Shown piece by piece: positions 1 through 11,423 of a stretch of 64,000 nt of DNA. The notes beneath the pieces were generated by a model. That model saw only the letters and a list, made by a program, of their open reading frames with translations, was not told the DNA's origin and ran no database searches. Each line of letters starts with the position of its first letter. The first letter of the stretch is position 1. This DNA comes from Omphiscola glabra. Lineage: Eukaryota; Mollusca; Gastropoda; Lymnaeidae. The DNA is taken from positions 19,469,617 to 19,533,616 of the forward strand of contig OZ024794.1 of assembly GCA_964017045.1 (NCBI GenBank), read 5' to 3'. The translations under genes and the position numbers were made by a program.

Positions 1-916
1 TTGTTTTTGTTGTTGTTTTTTTTTGTTGTTTTGTTTTTGTTGGTTTTTTTTTGTTGGTTTTGTTTTTGTTGGTTTTTTTTTGTTGTTTTGTTTTTGTTGG
101 TTTTTTTTTGTTGGTTTTGTTTTTGTTGGTTTTTTTTGTTGGTTTTTTTTTGTTGGTTTTTTTTGTTGGTTTTGTTTTTGTTGGTTTTTTTTGTTGGTTT
201 TTTTTTGTTGGTTTTGTTTTTGTTGGTTTTTTTTTGTTGGTTTTTTTTTTGTTGGTTTTTTTTTGTTGGTTTTGTTTTTGTTGTTTTGTTTTTGTTGGTT
301 TTTTTTTGTTGGTTTTTTTTGTTGTTTTGTTTTTGTTGTTTTTTTTTTGTTGGTTTTTTTTTGTTGTTGTTTTTTTTTGTTGGTTTTGTTTTTGTTGGTT
401 TTTTTTGTTGGTTTTTTTTTGTTGGTTTTGTTTTTGTTGGTTTTTTTTTGTTGGTTTTTTTTTTGTTGGTTTTTTTTTGTTGGTTTTGTTTTTGTTGTTT
501 TGTTTTTGTTGGTTTTTTTTTGTTGGTTTTTTTTGTTGTTTTGTTTTTGTTGTTTTTTTTTTGTTGGGTTTTTTTTGTTGTTGTTTTTTTTTGTTGGTTT
601 TGTTTTTGTTGTTGTTTTTTTTTGTTGTTTTGTTTTTGTTGTTTTTTTTTTGTTGGTTTTTTTTGTTGGTTTTTTTTTGTTGTTGTTTTTTTTTGTTGGT
701 TTTGTTTTTGTTGTTGTTTTTTTTGTTGTTTTGTTTTTGTTGTTTTTGTTTTGTTGGTTTTTTTTGTTGGTTTTTTTTTGTTGGTTTTTTTTGTTGGTTT
801 TTTTTTGTTGGTTTTTTTTGTTGGTTTTTTTTTGTTGGTTTTTTTTTGTTGGTTTTTTTTGTTGGTTTTTTTTTGTTGGTTTTTTTTTTTTTTTTTTTTG
901 TTGGTTTTTTTTTGTT
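1..916. repeat. T/G-only low-complexity block
   Basis: Every base from the window edge to 916 is T or G on the + strand; the first A is at 917. The motif is a loose repeat of T-runs and GTTGG / GTTTTTGTTGG. All three + frames stay open here only because stop codons need an A, so the long Phe/Leu/Val/Cys/Trp frames are not genes. The left end is cut by the window. Confidence 0.97.
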
Positions 917-2030
917 AATGGCTATGGCCTTTGTGCAGTGTCGTTGTCTTGTAGTCTTGTCATTCAACCCTTTAGCACTCTCAATGTCATTTTCATTTCA
1001 GGTTTTGTTCCTTGTCATTGGTTATTTCATTTCAACCGAAGTTGATATTGTTGTCTCTATTTGAGCCCAAGAGCGTCGAATCGCCAACTTCCTGCTTACA
1101 GAGGGCGCCCCCCCCCCCCCCAACCAAACCCAAAAAAACACACACAAAAAGTCGGATTACGTAGGTAGACCAAAATTAAAACTAAGACCACTTACAGAAT
1201 ACAGTAGCCGTCAGTGTACAGACACATTACAACGATGCCAACGTCTTTCTTAAGACCAAGTTCTCCAACAGATACCTATATATATGTACTACATAATAAA
1301 GACACTTATAGCCTACAGACACAAGTCAGTGACAAATGAAACTTACCACCTAACAAATTCGTTGAACTGCCGACGCTACACAGACACAGACACAGTGCTC
1401 ACGAACACAGACACAGTGCTCACGACACCGTCCGTTTGATCCAACGAGTTTCAACTTGTATGGTCAGCACTTGAGCCGCAGACCTGGCTTAATGTCGAAA
1501 CTATTTCTCTCCTACACAAAGCAGATGTTAATGCTTCGGCTGGGCAATTGTTATTAGGTTAATAAGCATAACACTGCTTCATGGATCACGTACCGTGAAA
1601 ACGATTACAATTGAGTTGGCGTAGCGGAAAGGAGAGTTCAATGGATTCCCGCGTGAAGAGAGACGTATTGAAGCAATTTAAGCCTTTCCATGTATAACAG
1701 CTCAGTGAACCACATGTAAAATGGCCCCTTTGAATGCATGATGACAGGGCTGTGTAATTATTCAACTCATGTATCATATAAAGATGTACGTGTGATGTTG
1801 TTCACGTGGCCAAAATGAAAATGATGATGATGTTCACTGGAGTTTCAAGGGGAGGCGTCGGTTTCAAAGAGGTGACCCGAGCATTTACTCTTTGCGAAAC
1901 TACAACGCGGTGGAGCCCATATTGGTTTTAATTCTGTGTACTTTAAGTAGCCATTTAATACAAATGTTGCGAACGTCCGTCTTAGAGCGAATCCTATATA
2001 CAGTGTGTGGGTTTATTGCACGGGCAGTTT
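917..2030. other. Intergenic DNA, no gene seen
   Basis: Unique-looking AT-rich sequence. It holds a C homopolymer near 1107-1120 and a short duplicated CACAGTGCTCACGA stretch at about 1377-1430. No splice-supported exon or protein match was recognised. Confidence 0.6.
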
Positions 2031-2039
2031 GATACGCTC

Positions 2040-2640
2040 TAATTGTCTAGGGAACAACTCAGCGTCACGTATGCTCTACGGAACAGCTCTGCGTCACGTC
2101 TGCTTTGGGGAACTACTCTGCGTCACGTATGCTCTAGGGCAGTGCTTCTCAAACTTTTTAGTATGGCGGACCGGCAGGAATTTTTGTCCATTGCACCAGG
2201 GACCGGTGCACTATGGACCGGTGCACTATTTTTCTTGTACTGACGTGGTAGCGAAATGAGTTTTCTTGAAAACTTCTGCGGACCGGCGGATGATGGCCCA
2301 CGGACCGGCACCGGTCCGCGGACCACCACTTTGAGTAGCACTGCTCTAGGGAACATCTCTGCGTCACGTATGCTTTGGGGAAAAACTCACTCTGTGTCAC
2401 GTATGCTCTAGGGAACAACTCCGCGTCACGTATGATCCAGGGAACAACTCTGCGTCACGTATGCTCCAGGGAACAACTCTGCGTCACGTGTGCTCTAGGG
2501 AACATCTCTGCATTACGTATGCTTTGGGGAAAAACTCACACCGTGTCACGTATGATCTAGGGAACATCTCTGCATCACGTATGCTTTGGGGAAAAACTCA
2601 CTCCGTGTCACGTATGCTCTAGGGAACAACTCTGTCACGT
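2040..2640. repeat. Minisatellite, unit about 29 bp, split by a hAT MITE
   Basis: Diverged tandem units carry GCGTCACGTATG followed by CTCTAGGGAACAACTCT. Some units are longer, with GGGGAAAAACTCAC. The array runs on both sides of the insertion at 2140-2343, so the element landed in an existing array. Short open frames across it are products of the repeat. Confidence 0.93.
2140..2343. mobile_element. hAT-type MITE
   Basis: A 204-bp element starts CAGTGCTTCTCAAACTTT and ends in the inverse AGTAGCACTG, giving hAT-like terminal inverted repeats. It is flanked by a perfect 8-bp target duplication CTCTAGGG (2132-2139 and 2344-2351), the size made by hAT transposases. The inside is rich in CGGACCGG and GACCGGTGCAC motifs and has no coding capacity. 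It interrupts the 29-bp minisatellite, whose unit supplied the target site. Confidence 0.92.
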
Positions 2641-2889
2641 GTGCTTTCGTTCACACTTGATATCGACAGAAGCAATAAAACACCAGGTTGGAGTTGTAGG
2701 GCCCTTCATTTACACGGTCCTATGAGCGTCATAGTTACTACACGTTCACAAAACGTCCTCACGACACACTACTACCTACAAACTAGGACGATAGCTAACA
2801 TAGCTCCTCGACAGAACTTGACATCATCAGAAACTGCTGGCACCAAGAGTTCACACAGCATTATAACCTCTCACTTATTTCTTGTCCTC

Positions 2890-3160
2890 ACACAACCCGA
2901 CTAATCACAACTGGCCCTTACATAACTCGACCAATCACAACTCGTTCTCACATAATCCGACCAATCATAACTAGCCCTCACATAACCCGACCAATCACAG
3001 CTCGCCCTCACATAACCCGACCAATCACAACTGGCCCTCATATAACCCGACCAATCACAACTGGCCCTCATATAACCCGACCAATCACAACTGGCCCTCA
3101 TATAACTCGACCAATCACAACTGGCCCTCATATAACCCGACCAATCACAACTCGCCTACA
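2890..3160. repeat. Minisatellite, unit 30 bp, about 9 copies
   Basis: Units contain ATAACCCGACCAATCACAAC followed by TGGCCCTCAT. The 30-bp period is divisible by three, so a ten-residue periodic frame (MRASCDWSGY-like) stays open on the minus strand. This is a by-product of the repeat. Confidence 0.95.
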
Positions 3161-3462
3161 AAACACTATTCACCACCTCGTGATCAACCACAATCCCAGA
3201 CACAAACAATCACGCGCACAGATCCAGTTCACCGGGTTCATTTCATCAGGGTCTTAAGAACTTAATATTCTCATTACCATCATAATAAACATCTATTGGT
3301 TGATGAAAATTTAAGGTTTGGAAGAAATCTGCTTGACTGACTCTGAACCTGGAAAGACGTGTAGATAACAGTAGACTTTGGAACGGTAGTGGAAGTTCAA
3401 GGACCATATTTGAAATCACGACTGACCAACTCGCACAGATTTTGAAACGTATTTCTACGCCA

Positions 3463-3622
3463 CACAGTATCTAGGCCACACAGTATCTAGGTCACACAGT
3501 ATCTAGGCCACACAGTATCTAGGTCACACAGTATCTAGGCAACACAGTATCTAGGCCACACAGTATCTAGGTCACACAGTATCTAGGCCACACAGTATCT
3601 AGGCCACACAGTATCTAGGTCA
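3463..3622. repeat. Minisatellite, unit 16 bp, about 10 copies
   Basis: Near-identical units of CCACACAGTATCTAGG, with GTCACACAG and GCAACACAG variants. Confidence 0.95.
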
Positions 3623-4195
3623 TAGTTGCCACGAATAATAACACGATGATCACGTTGTTACTCACATCAAGTCTATGTTCAAACTGGTGCGTCACTGCTG
3701 GGCTTTGAATAAAATGGAACAAAATAAACCTTTTAGCTCCTTGTCATGAAACGAATATGCCTATCAAAGGCGATCAATTTTTTTTCAGATTAAAACAAGG
3801 AAATTTAAATCGTTTTGACACCATGTGTGTTTAAAAGATGTAACATTATTTGTGTTACACGGAGTACTGTTCTGTCTGTGAGTCTTTCTTTTGAAACAAT
3901 AGAATTTTGATGCCATTGACATGAATTCTAAAAATTTATGTTTTGGTAGCGTTACAAAATTATGCATGGATATCAGATGAGCTCAGTCTTTTGATAAATT
4001 AATCGTTTTTTTTTTTGTCTTTAACTGTACTCACAACTGACCAGAACAAGTGTCTAAAATATTATTACTCCACTGGTTAACAACGTTACGAAATTCGACC
4101 TTAAATTTGGAACATAAACACAAATGATTAGCAAGGAAATTCCAATTTAGTTGTATACGTCGGGTCATTGGACTTTTAGCTTACCTCTTGATCGA
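3623..4195. other. Intergenic DNA, nothing recognised
   Basis: AT-rich sequence with poly-T near 4004-4016. No exon, RNA gene or transposon end was recognised. Confidence 0.55.
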
Positions 4196-4199
4196 AAAC

Positions 4200-4335
4200 T
4201 TTAGATAGAACAAACTTTAAATAGAAATTTTTTTAGATAGAACAAACTTTAAAAAGAACATACTTTAGATAGAACATATTTTAGATAGAAGAAACTTTAG
4301 ATAGAACAAACTTTAGATAGAGCAAACTTTAGATA
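4200..4335. repeat. Minisatellite, unit about 15-16 bp
   Basis: About eight diverged copies of ACTTTAGATAGAACAA. Confidence 0.9.
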
Positions 4336-4394
4336 AACAAACTACATGGATGTGATCCTAACGTAGTTTACTATTCCTACGTCAGGTTTATGTG

Positions 4395-5430
4395 AGGATT
4401 TCATTGGTAAAGTCCTTGTCATTTCCTCATTTCATTGGTAATGCCAATGTCATTTCCTCATTTCATTGGTAGTGTCCATGTTATTTCCTCCTTTCATTGG
4501 TAATATCCATGTCATTTCCTCTTTTCATTTGGTAATGTCCATGTCATTTCCTCCTTTCATTGGTAATGCCAATGTCATTTCCTCATTTCATTGGTAATGC
4601 CAATGTAATTTCCTCCTTTCATTGGTAATGTCCATGTTATCAAAGATGTCTGCGTCGCATTCTACGCATCCGATGGCAGGACAAGGTAACTAACACAGAG
4701 GTCTTGGAACGTTCCAAAATGTGTAGCATATTCTCCGCTCTTAGCAAGAAGCGCCTTCGCTGGTTAGGCCATGTAAGGAGAATGGAGGAAGGCCGTATTC
4801 CAAACATGCTGTTGTATGGAGAGTTGGCAGAAGGGACAAGACTTATTGGACGGCCTCGCCTGAGATATATGGACGTTTGCAAAAAGAGCATGAAGGAAGC
4901 GAACATTGAAGTCAACAAATGGGAGATCATTGCCGAACAACGTTCCAGCTTGCGAACGGCAGTGTACAAAGGATTGAAAAAGGCAGAAGATGTGCGGAAC
5001 GAAGCCCTTGCAACAAAAAGAACAGCACGGAAGACCAAAATTAACCAGGAATCATCATTCTCCTGCGTGAAATGCAGTCGAGATTGTCACTCCAGGATTG
5101 GCCTAGTGAGCCACTCGTCGAAGTGTAGGACTACAATATAGCTACTCCATCGTCTCGTGAAGACGGAAGGATGCCATACATACATATACATTTCCTTCTT
5201 TCATTGGTAATGTCCATGTCATTTCCTCTTTTCATTGGTAATATCCATGTCATTTCCTCTTTTCATTGGTAATGTCCATGTCATTTCCTCCTTTCATTTG
5301 TAATGTCCATGTCATTTCCTCCTTTCATTGGTAATGTCCATGTCATTTCCTCTTTTTATTTTGAATGCCCATGTCATTTCCTCCTTTCATTGGGAATGTC
5401 CATGTCATTTCCTCCTTTCATTTCTCAGAA
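4395..5430. repeat. Minisatellite, unit about 31 bp, split by a LINE tail
   Basis: Units of TTTCATTGGTAATGTCCATG plus TCATTTCCTCC run at about 4395-4640 and resume at about 5190-5430. The truncated retrotransposon at 4647-5190 lies between the halves. The same unit on both sides means the retroelement inserted into the array. Confidence 0.92.
4647..5190 (+). mobile_element. 5'-truncated non-LTR retrotransposon (LINE) 3' end
   Basis: An open frame from about 4647 to the stop at 5139-5141 encodes the C-terminal tail found after the reverse transcriptase in many metazoan LINEs. It has LRRILRIRWQDKV, then RLRWLGHVRRM, LLYGELAEGTRLIGRPRLRY, and a final zinc-knuckle of the form CX2CX12HX3C. The 3' UTR carries CGTCTCGTGAAGACGG and ends in a TACATA-rich tail. 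The 5' part, with the endonuclease and polymerase, is missing, as expected from incomplete reverse transcription. The surviving frame has no stops, so the copy may be fairly recent. No clear target duplication was found because both flanks are repetitive. Confidence 0.9.
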
Positions 5431-5547
5431 ATTATACAGAATAAAGAATGGTATGGTAATGAGACAGAAAAAAATAGAAAATCTCTGTCGGGTGATACAA
5501 GAGAATAATATTTGATAAAATACCACATAGAAATGTTAACTCCCCCC

Positions 5548-5562
5548 CCCCCCCCCCCCCGT
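5548..5562. repeat. Poly-C tract
   Basis: A C homopolymer of roughly 20 bases, one of several long C or G runs in the window (also near 1107, 8995, 11105, 12317, 30661, 51265 and 62661). Confidence 0.85.
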
Positions 5563-5634
5563 AATAAGTTAGAAAATTTGTAGATTTTTTGCGCCCGCAA
5601 TTATTTTACGTTCCTGGGAATTTCATGACCATAC

Positions 5635-5780
5635 CAACCATACACTACGCCACCCGACAACCCTACACTACGCCAACCGACAACCCTAAGCTACGCCACC
5701 CGACAACCCTACACTTTGCCACCGGACAACCTTACCCTACACTACGCCAACGGACAATCCTACACTACGCCACGGAACTA
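5635..5780. repeat. Minisatellite, unit about 21-23 bp
   Basis: About six copies built on CTACACTACGCCACCCGACA. Confidence 0.88.
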
Positions 5781-5834
5781 GAAATAACTTCTCGTATACT
5801 CGAGCTAAGAAGACATTGATCAGCACAGTCCCAA

Positions 5835-6275
5835 TCATCCCAAGTTGACATGGTAACATAGCCACATTATCCTCATTTGACATAAGTAACACAGCCACAT
5901 TATCCTAAGTTGACATTAACATAGCGCCATCATCCTAGTTGACATAAGTAACACAGCCCCATCATCCTAAGTTGACATAACCCCATTATCCTAAATTGAC
6001 ATTAGTAACATAGCTCCATTATCCTAAGTTGACATAGTTACATAGCCCCATTATCATAACGTGACATGGTAACCTAGCCCCATTATCCTAATTTAACATG
6101 GTGACATAGCTTCATGATCCTATGTTAACATATAACACAGCCCCATTATCCTGAGTTGACATGGGTGACACATCCTCATTATCCTAATTTAACATAAGTA
6201 ATACAGCCCCATTATCCTAATTTGACATAAGTAAAACAGATCCTTATACTAAATTAACATAAGTAACAGCCATAA
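5835..6275. repeat. Diverged minisatellite, unit about 33 bp
   Basis: Some thirteen degenerate copies contain CCCCATTATCCTAAGTTGAC and ATAAGTAACATAG. Indels between copies mark it as older than the neighbouring arrays. Confidence 0.88.
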
Positions 6276-6532
6276 TCCAGACAAATGTATTTTTTTTTAA
6301 ATCTTGCTCTGTAAATAAATTGCAGGAAGATGGTTGGGCAATGCAATATCAACATTGCCATGAGGGCCTGCGGGCAGCAAAACGAATGACTGATTGTAAT
6401 TTATGTGTATGTGTAATTCATTATGTTAAATATTTTCAAAAAAAAAAATGTAGCACATTTGCAGCCCAGTGATCACTTTTTTAAAACCACCCTTAGTCTG
6501 GCAAACGGATAATTTGTTTGTAAAAAAGAAGT

Positions 6533-6615
6533 ATGGGGCTATACTTCAGAGGTTGGCTGTACAAGAAATATGGGGCTACACTTCAGAGGTTGGCTGGACA
6601 AGAAATATGGGGCTA
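6533..6615. repeat. Short tandem repeat, unit 37 bp, about 2.3 copies
   Basis: ATGGGGCTACACTTCAGAGG is repeated with GTTGGCTGGACAAGAAAT. Confidence 0.85.
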
Positions 6616-6950
6616 CACTTCCTCAGAATAATTACCTGTGAACTTAATATTGATCATATGAAGCTCCCAACTATATAATCCGGTAATATGTTTAGGGTGT
6701 CATGAAAGACCTTTCAAATCACAGCTCTAATCAATAGCACTTGCACGCAACTCGCCAAGGGCTGATAATTAATATTGAACTCACGGATGTAGTGAAATGT
6801 AGGGGTGGGGGTGGCTTACAGGAAGGGCGCTAGGTTCACAAAGGTTTGTATATTGCTATCTTTTTTAACTTCATATCTAGACAGAAATTTAAATAAATAA
6901 GCAATTTAACAAAATTGGCAGCACACTGGTCAATAAATATTAAGTAGTGC
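6616..6950. other. Intergenic DNA, nothing recognised
   Basis: AT-rich, with a short G-rich patch at about 6803-6812. No gene or element ends seen. Confidence 0.5.
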
Positions 6951-6954
6951 TAAT

Positions 6955-7175
6955 GTAGAAGTGTGCTAAGGTAATATAAAGGTGTGCTAAGGAAATATAT
7001 AGGTAAGCTAAGATGATATTAAGGTGTGCTAAGTTAATAAAGAGGTGTGCTAAGAAAATATAAAGGTGTGCAAAGGTAATATTAAGGTGTATTAAGGTAA
7101 TATTAAGGCGTGTTAAGGTAATATTGAGGTGTGCTGATATAATAATAATTCGTGCTAAGCCATTATAAAGTTGTG
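6955..7175. repeat. Diverged minisatellite, unit about 19-20 bp
   Basis: About eleven degenerate copies of AAGGTGTGCTAAGGTAATAT. Confidence 0.88.
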
Positions 7176-7414
7176 CTAAGCACCTAAACTGCCTGTCTAG
7201 AGTTTGAAAATATAAACAAAAAATAAAACTGAGCCATTTACAGACAATTTTACCTTGACAATGATTGTTAGATGTTGTCGTCGGGTCATAAACTGTTTAC
7301 ACAACACAATTATTGTTATAACAACATCGTCAAGTTTATAATAAATTTATTCAACTTTTACCAAAAATAAAAGATAAATGACAACTATCCAACGCAATAT
7401 GCAGCATGGACCCT

Positions 7415-7640
7415 GATGGCTGGTGGAGGAAGAGAGGGCGGTACGCACCTGGGATGCCTTTTGAAGCATGCAGTGGTTATGAAGAGGGGCCGGTACGCAC
7501 CAGGGGTGCCTTTTGGAGCATGCATTGGTTATGAAGAGGGGGCGGTTCGCACCAGGGGTGCCTTTTCGAGCATGCAGTGGTTATGAAGAGGGGCCGGTAC
7601 GCACCAGGGATGCCTTTTGGAGCATGCATTGGTTATGAGT
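7415..7640. repeat. Minisatellite, unit 52 bp, about 4 copies
   Basis: Units contain TGGTTATGAAGAGGGG, GGTACGCACCAGGGGTGCC and TTTTGGAGCATGCA. The spacing between copies is 52 bp. Confidence 0.92.
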
Positions 7641-7706
7641 AACGCATATGTTTGGTGAAGGACGTCAAAGTCAAGGACCACCCTGAGGGGGTCACAAACT
7701 GTAGCT

Positions 7707-8102
7707 CACGGGTCCTCAAAGTACAACCTGTGGGAAAGATCCGGCCCGTCAGCTGTCCTTAACCCGGCCCGCCAGGCCACCGTATGTGTTCCCGGGTAGC
7801 AGAGACAAAATATGGAAACGAATATTGATAATATATTTTGCCAGAAGCCAGACACATACTTCCCATTGAAATGATAATGATTGTATGTTCTTTAAATTGT
7901 TCTTTCTTTTAAATAATGTTTTTCTCTACATATAATATATGCACGCTGTGCAAAGGACATCGTTATTATTATTTTCAAACGATGGTCCGGCCCCAAACAA
8001 AAACTAGGGGACAGTGAACCAGCCCCCCCCCCTCTTTAAAGAGTCTAAAGGGCACTGAACCAGCCCCCCATTAAGACTCTAATGGGCACTGAATCACCCC
8101 TG
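7707..8102. mobile_element. Degenerate hAT-type element
   Basis: The left end CACGGGTCCTCAAAGTAC, followed by ATCCGGCCCG and CCCGGCCCGCCAGG, and the inner right part ATGGTCCGGCCCC / GGGGACAGTGAACC resemble a widespread non-autonomous hAT family with CAGGGGTCCTCAAAC-type ends. The right end is a degraded local repeat of GGGCACTGAA ending CACCCCTG. No matching 8-bp target duplication was found, so the limits are approximate. Confidence 0.6.
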
Positions 8103-8620
8103 GAAAAAAATTGTGAGCTTCCCAGCTCTAGCTACTCCGCTGTTACTAAATATAGGACTGATTAATCCAAAGGTTAGCGTGCGAATTCCATTCTCTGAAT
8201 GTGGGCCAAGCTATTAGGTACAAGATTACTTCAATTAGGTGGAAAAAGTCGATATTAGGTGTAATTGTTTGAGTACTGAAGAAATACATCGGAGGTCACA
8301 TTTCTGCTCGTTATTATACTACATATTTCACAGAATCATGCGATTTTATACACTACAGAATAGTTGATAATATGCTGTCTAGAGCTGTGACATTTTATCA
8401 TTACAGTGTTCATGGCAATTGATACTACAGTGTCCTGAGATTGTATCTATTCTCACGGTGTGCAGAGTGTTTGAGCAGTTTGCGGTGTATGGGGTAAATG
8501 GTGTTAAAATAAAACGTGATCACCTTTAATAATACAAATCAACAACTGAGATAATCATAGGACATAGGTAAAAAAAAATCTGGAAAGAATGTGGGTCAAA
8601 CGTCTGCAAGGGATCAGCTA
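8103..8620. other. Intergenic DNA, nothing recognised
   Basis: AT-rich. No coding or RNA feature seen. Confidence 0.5.
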
Positions 8621-8624
8621 AGTA

Positions 8625-8900
8625 ACAGGGTGGCTGAGTGGTCTGACCATGAGTTCATCCCAAGATCGTGGACTGTAGTTCTGTCCTTAACAAAAGCCTA
8701 TATAGATAAGCAACAACAAAAATAAATAGCACCGTTCCCACGGTTGCTGGGACTCGTTAGCCTTGGATGGCATCTCAAATGAAGGAAGACAAACTCTGAG
8801 AACAAACCCTCAGATGACGTCCCATACCACCAACGACATTGGCAATATGAAAATTCCGACAACTTCTGCGATCTGGTCCGCATCTGGATATCTACTGCCT
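8625..8900 (+). mobile_element. Candidate tRNA-derived SINE
   Basis: GGGTGGCTGAGTGGTCTGAC (8629-8648) fits a tRNA A box, and GAGTTCATCCC a weak B box about 15 bp later. A tRNA-unrelated body follows, including GTTGCTGGGACTC. The arrangement resembles tRNA-derived SINEs of molluscs. No A-rich or other simple tail and no target duplication were identified, and the B box is poor. Confidence 0.35.
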
Positions 8901-9340
8901 ATTGCTTTCGTCTTGACTAAGTCTTGCCATTGGATCAAATAGACAAGTGAGAAGGACGAGGGAGTGAGGCTGACAAATTGAGCAACCCCAGCAACCCCCC
9001 CCCCCCCTTTTTTTTCAGTTTAAATAAAATACAAGTAAAGTTAAGGCTACTACTCAATTATAACATGGGAGGTGAGATGTATCTATAATTTATTTTATCC
9101 TTATTATTTTGAGGTGGGTATGTACTTTTCTTAGTAGCAGCCTCAATGGGCAGTATTCTTTCAAGAGAGATTATTGTCTAAATTTTTCCACGGTGGATAA
9201 TGAAAATAAAATGTATAAATTGTATTGCAGCTACAAGGCAATGAAATGAGACAGAAGACGAACAAAACTGACCCCCCAAAAAATTATAATTAAGAAAGCT
9301 AGAATTATATGAGGCTAGGGCAGAGTAGCAGTGAAAGGTG
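8901..9340. other. Intergenic DNA with C and T homopolymers
   Basis: C then T homopolymers lie at about 8995-9017. Otherwise AT-rich, with no gene seen. Confidence 0.5.
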
Positions 9341-9450
9341 CAGTGGATGATAACGTTCTATTCACAGTGACAGGGGACTATAACGTTCTATCCATAGTGA
9401 CAGGGGGATGATAACGTTCTATCCATAGTGGCAGTGGATAACTCCATTCT
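9340..9450. repeat. Short tandem repeat, unit about 33 bp
   Basis: Three to four copies contain GATAACGTTCTATCCATAGT followed by GACAGGGG. Confidence 0.85.
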
Positions 9451-9595
9451 ATCCACTAACTCTGTTTTTGTTCGCTGTTAGTATTGTTTGCTCTACATAT
9501 CTATCATTACAACATAATGAGTTTTTCACAAATTGACCACAAACAGATGCTCCACTCTTGAATATCAAAAGACGCTTTGGTCATTTATTAGCTGC

Positions 9596-9790
9596 ATATG
9601 GAACATGTCGTAATCAATGTGGCGAATAGTCTTAAATAGTTTTGTAATCCATATGGCGAATACTCTAAATAGTTTGTAATCCATGTGGCGAATATTCTAA
9701 ATAGCTTGTAATCGATATGGCGAATACTCTGTAATCTATCATGCGAACACTCTATATAGTTTGTAAACGATATGGCGAACATTCTAAATA
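9596..9790. repeat. Minisatellite, unit about 32 bp, about 6 copies
   Basis: Copies carry TTTGTAATCCATATGGCGAA followed by TACTCTAAATAG. Confidence 0.9.
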
Positions 9791-10077
9791 AATCAACAAC
9801 AAAAAAATATCGTTTTATTTACAATGGGGAAACAATGAACAGACATTGTCGTCATTTGTTTTTATTTGTTTGTAAGATTCCAAGCGGTGCAAAGACTCTT
9901 AAGTTGAATGATGAATAAATGTATTGCTGCGATTGGATCATATACTTTGGTTTTGTTCTTTGAATCAGGCCATTAATAGGTCTGACTTACACTGGCTTGC
10001 TCCAGCAAGCCAAATGGGGATTAAAAAAAAATTAATTATCATAATGCTTTTCCTCATTTTGGTCGGATTTAGGTCTC

Positions 10078-10280
10078 TGATGGCCAACAGAGCTGTTCAT
10101 GGCCAACAGAGCGGTTCATGGCCAAAAGTGCTGTTCATGGCCACCAGAGCGGTTCATGGGCAACATAGCGGTTCATGGCCAATATAGGGGTTCATGGTCA
10201 ACATAGTGGTTCATGGCCAACATAGTTGTTCATGGCCAGCATACCGATTCATGACCAGCATAGTGGTTTATAGCCAACTA
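10078..10280. repeat. Minisatellite, unit 18-19 bp, about 11 copies
   Basis: Units of GTTCATGGCCAACAGAGCG degrade rightwards into GGTTCATGGCCAACATAG variants. Confidence 0.92.
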
Positions 10281-10289
10281 GATAATTAT

Positions 10290-10740
10290 GGTATGGCCTC
10301 TTCAGACCCTGAGCCCTTTCAGCATCTGGGTCCAAAGTATGACATGATAAATTGGACGTAACGGAGGCACCTTGGAAGAAAAAAACCTCTCAAGGGAAAC
10401 AATGAAGACACCAATACCATAAGACCAGTTGTAACTTACGCAAGTGAGACTTGGTCTCTTTACCACAAAAAAACTGAGAAACTGCTCAATACATGGGAGG
10501 GGAAAAGCCTCAGGAAAGACTAAGATGGATCGACGATGTAGAGAAGGACTTACACCAGCCTGGCGTACGCGCATGGAGGCGGAAAACCATGGATCGATCC
10601 GAATGGAAGGATGTGGTGGAGCAGGCCAGGGCCCTTCATGGACTGTAGGGCCGCTGATGATGATGTCTGAATGGAAGGATGTGGTGGAGCAGGCCAGGGC
10701 CCTTCATGGACTGTAGGGCCGCTGATGATGATGAGGCGTA
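10290..10740 (+). mobile_element. Truncated and decayed LINE 3' end
   Basis: YASETWSL, a C-terminal reverse-transcriptase-region motif, is encoded near 10437-10460. After a deletion comes DVEKDLHQPGVRAWRRKTMD, then SEWKDVVEQARALHGL and a stop, the typical end of an RTE-like or related LINE ORF. The 3' end with its short GATGAT tail is tandemly duplicated (about 10596-10660 and 10664-10732). A third, more diverged copy (GAAGTGGTGAGGCAGGCC) lies at about 10783-10850. Frames are broken, so the copy is dead. The left limit is uncertain. Confidence 0.8.
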
Positions 10741-10854
10741 TTATTTTATTATTTGTTTTTCAGATTTCAAGCATTAGTTAGATCTGACAGGAAGGAAGTG
10801 GTGAGGCAGGCCAAAGCCCTACAAAGGCTGTAGTGCCACAGGGACGGATGGAAT

Positions 10855-11210
10855 CAACGAACATATTTTTTTTTAATTGGCGACGACTTTGTTTATTGAA
10901 GAGAAACATTAATTATGCTCCAGAATGTTAAAATTAATTTTTGTCACTTTGGAAATAGATATCATGGCATCCATTTTATGTTGCAATATGCAGTTACGAC
11001 ATTAGATTCTTTGGCTTTCTCCTTGGATCATAATAAAAAGTTTATAGACATCCTTAGTGCCACATCTTTTACTCGGGTGGCATTGAAAATACGTTATTTC
11101 TACACCCCCCCCCCCTCTCCCCAAATGGCCTAAAAAAATGGGGATGATTTTTTTTTCTTTTTCCTCGCCATAAGCGTCACATTCTTCATTAAAATCCTTT
11201 GGCAGTTGAT
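10855..11210. other. Intergenic DNA with poly-C
   Basis: AT-rich. Poly-C occurs near 11105-11114. No gene recognised. Confidence 0.5.
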
Positions 11211-11211
11211 C

Positions 11212-11375
11212 ACTCCCATATCACTATTACTATGCCAGTAATCACGCCCATATAATAATTAATAAACTAGTGATTACGCCCATTTCATCATTAAAATGCA
11301 AGTGATAAGCCCATATAACAATTACTATGCCAGTTTCACGCCCATATCACCATTAATACACCAGTCATCACTATT
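11212..11375. repeat. Diverged minisatellite, unit about 30 bp
   Basis: Four to five degraded copies contain ATCACGCCCATATCACCATTA and CTATGCCAGT-like segments. Confidence 0.75.
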
Positions 11376-11423
11376 ACTTTTTATACGTTTTTCTCTTCAA
11401 GGAGTGGCAAACTTAAGGGCGTC

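Noticed and set aside
1..1064. Three overlapping + frames of over 300 codons rich in Phe/Leu/Cys/Trp
   Set aside because: They come from a T/G-only tract that cannot contain stop codons. All three frames are open together and there is no domain or normal composition.
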